From: Heterostelium album PN500 | Lineage: Eukaryota; Evosea; Eumycetozoa; Acytosteliales; Acytosteliaceae | Reading direction: 5' to 3' | Assembly: GCF_000004825.1 (NCBI RefSeq) | Contig: NW_008805089.1 | Span: 310,001-374,000 of the forward strand | DNA length: 64,000 nt | Shown here: positions 56,727 to 64,000 of the stretch, piece after piece | Layout: each line of letters begins with the position of its first letter | Position numbering within the stretch: the first letter of the stretch is position 1 | The notes under the pieces: model-generated | Databases searched by the model: none | What the model saw: only the letters and a program-made list of their open reading frames with translations | Told to the model about the DNA's origin: nothing | Program-made: the position numbers and the translations under genes

Positions 56727-58389
56727 ATGACAAAATGTGTTACACATGATAAAAAACTTGATATATTATGTTCAGATTGTAATTTAGTAATATGTTATCG
56801 TTGTCTCACGTCAAACTATATTCAACATCGTATACTTCACACAGATGACATTAAACAATTACTTTTGGATAGATTACTCTGCTGTTGTTTATGAAGATAA
56901 GAGTAATCATGATGATCAAGAAAATAACAGTGACGATAATAATAAAGATAATAGCATTAGTATAGATAATAATAGTATAGATAATAATAATAGTACATAT
57001 AATAAAGATAGAGAAAAGATAATAATATTATTCAAAATAGAATGAAATGGCTATGGAATAGAGCCAAAGAATCAACCAAAAACATTCAGAAACTGAGTGA
57101 AATGGAGAATCAAATCAGTGATTATTGTAAAGATTTTTATGAAATGCTAATGAAAGAAGAAAGATTGATGAACTTGATCAAACCAAACAACAACTCGATC
57201 AAATCGTCAAAGAAATACAATCAATACACAATATCATTGGATTGATCACACCAACTCTTAAACCAGATGAACATAACAATAGTAATCATGATAATAATAT
57301 ATTATATAATAATGAATATGATATTCACCCAGATGAAATAATCAACTATACTCTTCCAACATTGACAGAGTCGATTATCAAATCAACAACATTAGACCAA
57401 TTCATTCATAATAATAGTCAAACAATATTTAATAAATCAACAAATCAACAATGAAATCATTGCATATTTAAATAATAACAATGAAATCAACAAGAATAAT
57501 GATAACATTAAAACCAATAACAGTAATGTTCATTCTATTTTACAAATCATTCGCAATCATTTCGAAAAATACAAGATCGATATCAATCAAATCGGGAATA
57601 TGAATTGTAAGATCTTTCTGTATCAAAGCGCTCTGTATTTCAAAGTTGTTTCGAAGGAGTTAGATATTTAATCCCATTAGCTCTTTCTGTCATTTTTATA
57701 TTCCACCTGTTATACATAATGAATACCTTATCGGAATGGATCAAGACAAGATCGACCTCTAACTTTCGCCGATGAAGAGCCATTCTACCTCTACTTCTAT
57801 GGTAAGGAGAGAGTCAAAAACATCAATGGTAAAACAGTTCGTGGAAATAATATGATATTAAGATACAATGTTACAAAAGGTTGAACAATTGTTTGTTGAC
57901 AAAAACTCGAAAGAAAGAACCCCACTGGTGCTGTTGAATAACTATAAGAACATACTCTCGATGTATTATGATGATACGTCAAAGGAGATTGTTTTGGTTG
58001 AACACAAGTCAATTCCATCCATCCTATTCTCAAAAACATCGTACCAACATTCACCACTACTTATATCGTTGAAGGTGAAGACAGATTGTATCTCTACTAC
58101 GGTGATAATCTAACTGACTGTTTCATTAGGATTACCACTCATGGCTCAGAACCGAAAATGGTCGAAATGCTCAGTACCATTGATGGACTTTGCAAAAGTT
58201 GAGTCGGATCCCAACAGGAAGCGAGTTTTGGTTTTGACACCAATGATTCACAGGTGTAAAGATGATGATGGAAAGCTCTATCTTTTCACCGTAGATAAGA
58301 ACTATGTCTATTCAATCAAAGACAATCGTTGGCAAGACTCTCATCTCCAAACCTTGAATATTCAACATAGAGCGATATATGACTGGTAA
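56727..58389 (+). pseudogene. Decayed B-box zinc-finger gene
   Basis: It opens with MTKCVTHDKKLDILCSDC, then LVICYRCL and H-x2-H-like residues, a B-box zinc finger common in dictyostelids. After about 50 codons the frame is lost. Further family-like blocks appear in different frames: Asn/Asp-rich text, a coiled coil (RAKESTKNIQKLSEMENQIS), KSLYFKVVSKELDI-like strands, then LVLLNNYKNILSMYYDD and DGKLYLFTVDKNYVYS, which look like beta-propeller blades. I count at least six frame changes or stops over 1.6 kb. The wide spread of lesions means true decay, not error. Confidence 0.65.
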
Positions 58390-58498
58390 CAACTGTCAAT
58401 ATTTAACAAAAAGACTACAGAAATAAAAAGTTTAAATCTGTTAAAATGATTTATTAAAAAAACAAAGATCGTAGACACTGTTAAAATAAATAATTTAT

Positions 58499-60907
58499 TT
58501 AAGATTGTTCCATTGTATTGTAAAACTCTACTACCTCTTTGTGAACTTTCAGTTGTGATTGTGTTAGTTTCGATTTCAGTTGGAGACCTTCCAACGAAGT
58601 AGCACGACTCAGTGCAACATAGGCCTGTCCATACTCAAATGCACCGTCTAAATCGATAATCAGTCGGTCTATCGACATTCCTTGTGACTTGTGAATCGAC
58701 AATGCCCATGCCAGTGCAAGCGGAACCTGTGTGCGCGATGCAACACGAACATTTCCAATCTCGATCTTCCAAACCTCACGATGAATCGTCTTGGTGATAC
58801 CCGTCGTAAACTTTACCACTGGCATCTCCATACCGGAATCATCGATATCTGCAAACCCAACAACAACTCCACGCGATCCATTCACAAGCTCCGAACTGAA
58901 ATCCAAATTCTTTAGCAAAATCACTTGAGAACCAATCTTCAACGTCAACCTCGTTTGTGCTTGCATATTCTTCAACATATCTCTATATTGATCGGGTCCT
59001 TCATCGATAGCATCGAATATCATCTCATCTGACTTCAACTCTTTTAACTTTCTTTCATTCTCCAACTCCACCTTATTCCTATGTGGATCTGGATATAGAT
59101 ATAGATAAAATAAAAATAGTTAGTTAACTAAGTCCAACTCGATTATAAATAACAATAACCTACATAAAATAGTTGGTATAATTCCATCTTCCGATTCAAT
59201 AATATTATTTACACATTTGTTGAGAGTTGTCATTCCGGCTTCATCGATCGTTCCGAAACGCAGTTGATTCAGTATATTTACAAAGTGATTGTCCTTCTGA
59301 CGATAGACTTTTGTCAGGAGTATGGAATGGTCGATCAAGTACTTCCAGCATTTCGCATTGAAACAAAAGGATGACGCTGCGTTGTTGTCGCGATTCTTGT
59401 TGACCGGCGGCAACTGACAAAAGTCGCCAACCAAAATAACCTGGATACCTCCGAACGGTTTCGGAATCTTTCGCAAGCCCTGCCCGATGAGATCGAGTTT
59501 ATCGAGTAGTTCACAGCTGATCATCGAGACTTCGTCGATGATCAACACCTTGGTTTGTCGCCAACGCGTCAGATTCTTGTTGTTGTTGGCGATGGAACGG
59601 ATATAGTCGAGAGCGGTCTTCTCTCCCAACGCGATACCGGCAAACGAATGCAGTGTCGTACCACCGATATTACAAGCGGCAATACCTGTTGAAGCGGTTA
59701 CGTGAACGTTGTCGCCGTGTAGCACACGCAACACATTGACAATCTCACGCAAAACAAACGACTTTCCAGTACCTGCACTGCCAGTGAAGAATATACTGTT
59801 TCCATCCAACGCCAACTGTACCACATTCCTTTGTTCCTTACTCAGCAACTCTGAAATAACGATATCATCTTTCTTGGTCTTGAATTTAAATTTCTTTGGT
59901 TCCATACCATCGACTTTGAACGGTCCCGATCCAAATGGAATATAACTAATATTATTATTTTGTTGCTGCTGTTGCTGTTGTTGTTTTTGCTGTTGTATAG
60001 TTTGTAATGTCTTGTATCCATTATTATTATTATTATTGTTATTACTATTATTATTCAAATTATTTGTATTCATATTCAATGATGTAGATAGATTGATTGT
60101 TGATGAAGATACAGGCGAAGAAGTAGAACGATGAACCAATGATTCACTTGAGTAGTTATTGATTTGTTTAAATATAGATTGTTGTTGTTGTTGTTGTTGC
60201 TGAATTACAGGTTGTTGTACTTGATATACACCAAGATTGCTTGTACTATTACTAACTATACCACCAGTCATATTTACATTGTTATTTGTTGTTAAACTAT
60301 TACTACTATTATTATTAATATTATTCGATGCTAAAAGACTTGAAGAACTAACAAAACCAGTACTTCCATACTTTGAAGGTAGAATCGTTGATGAAATAGG
60401 TTGTTTCTTTATAGGTTGTATTAATTTTAAACCAGTATTATTATTTACACTATTATTACTATTAATATTAATATTATTACTATTAATATTGATATTTTCT
60501 GATTTTAACTTTTTATTTAAAGGTTGTTGTTGTTTTTGTTGTTCTTCTTCTTCTATTTTTATAATTTTGTTATTACTTTGATTGTTTATTGTTAAAGATG
60601 TTATTGGAGTTGAAGTTGAAGTTGTCGATGTTGATGTTGTTGTCGATGTTTTATTGTTATCATTATAATCACCTAATAGATCATCTTCCTCAAGTTGATG
60701 TAATCTCTTTAGTTTTGAACCTAATGGTGATATTGTTATTTTTTCATTATTATTATTATTATTATTATTATAACTGTTTGTATTTTTACTATTATTATTG
60801 TTATTATTATCTTTTGGGGTAATAGTAAAATAATCGGTGATCACAGCATTATTATTCAAAGATGATTGTTTACTATTTCTCTGATTTGATTTAAAGAATT
60901 TACTCAT
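58499..60907 (-). CDS. pif1: PIF1-family DNA helicase
   Basis: Two exons (60907-59164, 59088-58499) give about 777 residues. The first ~330 are Asn/Gln/Ser-rich and disordered; the start MSKFFKSNQRNSKQ resembles a PIP-like or transit region. The SF1B helicase core follows: LSKEQRNVVQLALDGNSIFF, Walker A GSAGTGKSF, VTASTGIAA, GTTLHSFAGI, Walker B VLIIDEVSMIS, GGIQVILVGDFCQLPPV, VYRQKDNHF, then LVNGSRGVVVGF, LALAWALSIHKSQGMS and YVALSRATSLEGL. All motifs are intact, including the PIF1 signature. PIF1 unwinds G-quadruplexes and RNA-DNA hybrids and acts at telomeres and in mitochondria. Its 3' end faces the B-box pseudogene. Confidence 0.92.
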
Positions 60908-61188
60908 AATAATTCAATTTAAATATATAATTAACTTAGTAACTAATTAAACTGTTTGTTTGTTTTTAAGTTAACTCATAAACACTTGTTTAATTATTTG
61001 TTTCGTTGTTTGGCGCGCTCACCATTCATTGACAACTTAAGATTTCCAATAAAAATGAAATATGAAAAATGAAAAATAAAAAATGAAAAATGAAAAAAAT
61101 CAAATTAAACAAATCAAATAGATTCTTGTTTGTCAAAAGGGAATGATTGATTAATATAACTTAAAAAGAATATATTAGGAATAGAGAA

Positions 61189-62418
61189 ATGAATAGCAAA
61201 GATAAAGATGTTGTTGTTGATGATTATAAATATATTTTATTAAAGAAAATAATTCATTCTAAATATATTTATTTAAATATTTTAAAGTTTATAAACGAAC
61301 TTCATAGAGATTTGATAAAAAATAGTATTAATAATAACAATAATAATTACAATAATAATCATAGTAATAATAATAATAATAATAGAATTTATAAAAGTAT
61401 ATTACGATGGAATGATTTACAATCGAATATACATCAATTAATAATTTATAATTATAATGATCATTTTAAAATATTATTTAAAAATCAATTTATAAATGAA
61501 AATAATAATAACAACAACCATCATTTTGATTTAAATAAATATTATTCACCTTTATGTTCAATTTTAAATACATCTATTGTCAGTAGGAATTTAGATATAC
61601 TAAAATACATAATAAATATTATATTTTATAAACCAAAAGATAATATTAATAGAAATAGTAGTAATAATATTAATAATAATAATATAAATAATGGCAGTGG
61701 CAATAAGTTATTAAAATTATTTAAATTGCAAAAAGAGAAAAAGGAAAAGGACAAAATTGGAAATAAAAGTGGTGATGTAAATGAAGAGAATGATAGTGAT
61801 GATCACAAAAAATTTGATTTATTAGATTACATATTGGGATTAGCAAGCACTAAAGGTTATTTGGAATTGGTTAAATATATTCATTGGTTAGTAGTAGTAG
61901 TAGAGTCAGATAATGAAGATGATAATGTTGATAATGTTGAAGAAGAAGTAGAAGATGATGAATCAAAAGTTTATGATCAATTAGATTTAGAATCAAGATA
62001 TGAAATATCTAGGATCTGTAGGAAATTTTGTTCGAAACAACAGTTGTTTAATAGTAATATATTGGATTGTGCTGCTATCAGTGGCAATCTCCAGCTGGTC
62101 AGATTCCTGCATGGCTATGCAAAGACAACAGATGGTAGCTGCTCTTTCAGTGTATCTGCAATCGATGGGGCGGCGGTCGCTGGCCACATCGAGGTAGTGC
62201 AATTCCTTTATGAGAACCGCACCGAAGGTTGCACATCGTACGCACTTGTAGGCGCAGCATCAAATGGCCATTGCAACGTTGTTTCCTACCTCTTGAAATA
62301 CGACAATGAATCTACGAATTTTAAGAATATCAATGGTGCTATCATGACAGCGATAATCAATGGACAACATGAATGCTTTACAATATTGAGTTCATACAAA
62401 ACAAATAAATTCACCTAA
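61189..62418 (+). CDS. Ankyrin-type repeat protein (intact, 409 residues)
   Basis: Intronless open frame from the ATG at 61189. The N-terminal YKYILLKKIIHSKYIYLNIL is the family's start, followed by RWNDLQSN as in the other members. Asn tracts and a Lys-rich insertion (KLQKEKKEKDKIGNKSGD) interrupt the middle. The ankyrin-like part has LDYILGLASTKGYLELVKYI, an acidic stretch, AAISGNLQLVRFLHGYAK and one NRTEGC repeat (IEVVQFLYENRTEGCTSYAL), then SNGHCNVVSYLLKYD. The last third is GC-richer than the rest, as if under stronger coding constraint. It is the most diverged member in the window, and no neighbour shares its exact make-up. Confidence 0.8.
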   Translation: MNSKDKDVVVDDYKYILLKKIIHSKYIYLNILKFINELHRDLIKNSINNNNNNYNNNHSNNNNNNRIYKSILRWNDLQSNIHQLIIYNYNDHFKILFKNQFINENNNNNNHHFDLNKYYSPLCSILNTSIVSRNLDILKYIINIIFYKPKDNINRNSSNNINNNNINNGSGNKLLKLFKLQKEKKEKDKIGNKSGDVNEENDSDDHKKFDLLDYILGLASTKGYLELVKYIHWLVVVVESDNEDDNVDNVEEEVEDDESKVYDQLDLESRYEISRICRKFCSKQQLFNSNILDCAAISGNLQLVRFLHGYAKTTDGSCSFSVSAIDGAAVAGHIEVVQFLYENRTEGCTSYALVGAASNGHCNVVSYLLKYDNESTNFKNINGAIMTAIINGQHECFTILSSYKTNKFT

Positions 62419-62491
62419 ATAAAGTTTTTTTAAAAAAAGGGTGATTACTCCGATTTAAAAAATTATATCGTTTTGAAAATTTCATCAAAAA

Positions 62492-62562
62492 GCGTTGTTG
62501 GTCTAGTGGCAGAATTCTTGCCTTCCAAGCAGGAGACCCGGGTTCGATTCCCGGACAACGCA
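62492..62562 (+). tRNA. tRNA-Gly (anticodon UCC)
   Basis: 71-nt cloverleaf. The acceptor GCGTTGT pairs with ACAACGC, discriminator A. The anticodon stem CTTGC/GCAGG holds the loop CTTCCAA (anticodon UCC). The T-arm CCGGG-TTCGATT-CCCGG carries the B-box. There is no intron. A TTTT terminator follows within 2 bases. Confidence 0.95.
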
Positions 62563-62576
62563 TTTTAAAAACATAA

Positions 62577-62592
62577 TTTCCGCATGCGGAAA
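62577..62592. other. 16-bp palindrome downstream of tRNA-Gly
   Basis: TTTCCGCATGCGGAAA is perfectly self-complementary. Its CGCATGCG core lies 18 bp past the tRNA 3' end, as also seen (25 bp) after tRNA-Pro. Confidence 0.45.
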
Positions 62593-62607
62593 CTTCAATT
62601 TTTAAAA

Positions 62608-62621
62608 TTCTTCACCCTTTA
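62608..62621 (+). repeat. Target-site duplication, left copy
   Basis: TTCTTCACCCTTTA, identical to 62759-62772. Adjacent A residues would extend it to 18 bp. Confidence 0.7.
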
Positions 62622-62758
62622 CCCCGCTACCGGAACGTATATAATAAAACTGATGTCCTAAGAGCCCATGGGGCAATACATTGACACCAACTCGTGAGGA
62701 GGTGATAAAAAACACCTCCTTAGTGCAATGGACCTAAAAAAAAAAAAAAAAAAAAAAA
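62622..62758 (+). mobile_element. Short poly(A)-tailed retroposon (SINE-like) inserted downstream of tRNA-Gly
   Basis: A body of about 113 bp begins CCCCGCTACCGGAACG and ends in GGACCT followed by about 23 A residues. It is bounded by the 14-bp duplication at 62608 and 62759. The body is less AT-rich than its surroundings and can fold: GAGGAGGTG pairs with CACCTCCTT (62696-62721), CATTG with CAATG, GTCC with GGAC. It has no coding capacity. A-tail plus target duplication is the mark of LINE-driven retroposition. Dictyostelid TRE elements integrate beside tRNA genes, the 3'-side group within about 40-150 bp, and this insert begins 59 bp after the tRNA. The source RNA was not recognised. Confidence 0.65.
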
Positions 62759-62772
62759 TTCTTCACCCTTTA
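62759..62772 (+). repeat. Target-site duplication, right copy
   Basis: Exact repeat of 62608-62621, directly after the A-tail. Confidence 0.7.
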
Positions 62773-63075
62773 AAAAACCTTTAAATGACTTTGTTAGACT
62801 AAAATGGAGTTAAAAAAAAAAAAAATTTAAATAGGGGATTTTAATCGTGTTTGATCTCAAAAAAATCAAAAGGTGATCAAAAAAAAAAAAAAACAAAAAA
62901 AAACAAAATTTTGAATAGTTCTCTTTTTTGTTTAAGTCAATCAAACATTTTAATAAATTAAAAGAATCTATTTATATATATTTTCATTTCACAATGATTT
63001 CAACATTTGACATAAATTCATTAAATAATAACAAATAACTTAATAATTATATACATAAACTAAACATATTATAGA
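62773..63075. other. A/T-homopolymer-rich spacer
   Basis: Several poly-A runs (62812-62824, 62879-62893); it is the promoter side of the last gene. No coding sequence. Confidence 0.5.
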
Positions 63076-64000
63076 ATGAAGGGTGATAGAATGCCAACTA
63101 TTCTGTCACCGATTGCTCTTGCAATTGGTGAAGATTATACGGATCAATGGATTGAATATCTATTAGATCCTTTAACATTGAAACAACATGTATGTATTAT
63201 AAATATATGTTTTATTTATCAATTATTAATTATTTATATCTAAAACACAATATTATATAATAAAGTTGTTAGCATTAAAAGAAAAGAAAACCAATCATCC
63301 AGATTCACAATCGATTATAAAGACATTCCTGAAACAGTATGATAAGTATGTAGCATCGCAGCAGATGCATAGATCTACTATGCTACTAGATCTTACACTA
63401 GATGTCGTGACAACACTCGAATTTGCATTGGAAGACTTTGAGAGAGTTGTGCCTATTAAATATCAGCGTATTCTATTAGAACATCTATTCGAATCATTCA
63501 CAAACAATACAAATGGTAATAGTAATAGTAAGAGCAACAGCAATGGAGATGTCGTTGGCTATGTAAAATGGTATGAACCATTCTTACATCGTTGGTTGAT
63601 TCGAAGTGTAATTAAAGGTGTTGCTCTAAAGTATTTATTGGCACAACCCAGTAGTAATAGTAATAGCAATACATCTATATTATCACCTTCATTGTTATCA
63701 ATACAACAACAACAACAACAACAACAACAACAGCATGTACAGAGAGATGAAATACCATCTACACCACCATCAACACCACCACCTACACCACCACAATTCA
63801 TTGCAAGTCAACATGTTGAACATCAACAACAACAACAACAACAACAACCAAATCCAAATATACAATCAGGTGTACCATTGGATGAAGTACTTCCGAAATC
63901 AATAGAATATCTACTGAATTGGAGTAAGAAAGCGGTGAGCGAGAAAGATCTAATCAGTTGTGTCGTACATATCACAATGGAACTAGGTGAACTTGCATTC
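63076..64000 (+). CDS. Unrecognised Gln-rich protein (partial, runs off the right edge)
   Basis: Two exons are visible (63076-63189, 63266 to the edge), 283 codons so far. The start ATG at 63076 precedes KGDRMPTILSPIALAIG. Helical, well-conserved-looking segments follow (DYTDQWIEYLLDPLTLKQ, IIKTFLKQYDKYVASQQM, MLLDLTLDVVTTLEFALED, YQRILLEHLFESF), then Gln and Pro/Thr tracts, then LDEVLPKSIEYLLNWSKK. The all-helical text suggests an alpha-solenoid. I do not recognise the family, and the C-terminus lies outside the window. Confidence 0.7.

Noticed and set aside
62641-62733. The stem GAGGAGGTG/CACCTCCTT considered as a box C/D snoRNA, 5S rRNA or class I RNA gene
   Set aside because: No C/D boxes in register, no 5S consensus and no GTTGACC-type ends seen. 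The A-tail and target duplication argue for a retroposed copy instead.
1-64000. CRISPR arrays, bacterial operons or riboswitches
   Set aside because: The window is eukaryotic (spliceosomal introns, nuclear tRNAs). The only regular short repeats are homopolymer or microsatellite runs.

Overview
This is nuclear DNA of a social amoeba (Dictyostelia). The signs are very AT-rich spacers, short GT-AG introns of about 50-110 bp, and Asn/Gln/Thr/Ser homopolymer tracts inside otherwise conserved proteins. It also carries dictyostelid families: cAMP-receptor-like GPCRs, ankyrin-like NRTEGCS repeat proteins and B-box proteins. I cannot fix the species from sequence alone. No viral or LTR element was recognised.

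Backbone of conserved single-copy genes. From left to right: a probable mitochondrial ribosomal protein mL44; spastin; the Rad9 checkpoint clamp subunit; a TM9/nonaspanin membrane protein; a cAMP-receptor-like GPCR; the AP-4 epsilon adaptin; a cysteine-rich secreted or GPI-type protein; the decapping enzyme Dcp2; a SET-domain protein with a signal peptide and a C-terminal KDEL; the PIF1 helicase; and, running off the right edge, a Gln-rich protein I do not recognise. They share no pathway and are not an operon-like set. There are two tRNA genes, Pro(UGG) at the left and Gly(UCC) at the right.

Accessory DNA lies between them. (i) 5.2-6.6 kb holds a Tigger/pogo-like DNA transposon with 34-bp inverted ends and a decayed transposase. 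(ii) 9.3-13.3 kb holds a PIF/Harbinger-like element with about 20-bp imperfect ends, a transposase and a divergent second gene. Its transposase is split by a nested Tc1/mariner element with about 215-bp inverted ends. (iii) Five DNase II-family genes lie at 6.9-9.3, 34.4-36.7, 39.1-41.5, 44.8-47.2 and 50.5-52.9 kb. By my reading only the fourth is fully open. (iv) 38.9-50.4 kb is a tandem duplication of a 5.7-kb unit (DNase II, ankyrin-type gene, Harbinger-like transposase remnant). The two copies are almost identical, and a third, diverged unit follows. (v) Six ankyrin-type genes are present; two are intact and four are broken. (vi) A decayed B-box gene lies at 56.7-58.4 kb. (vii) A short poly(A)-ended retroposon with a 14-bp target duplication sits about 60 bp downstream of tRNA-Gly, the kind of site that dictyostelid tRNA-targeting retroelements use.

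Exon boundaries were inferred by eye from splice signals, reading phase and similarity between paralogues. Family calls rest on remembered motifs, not on a search.
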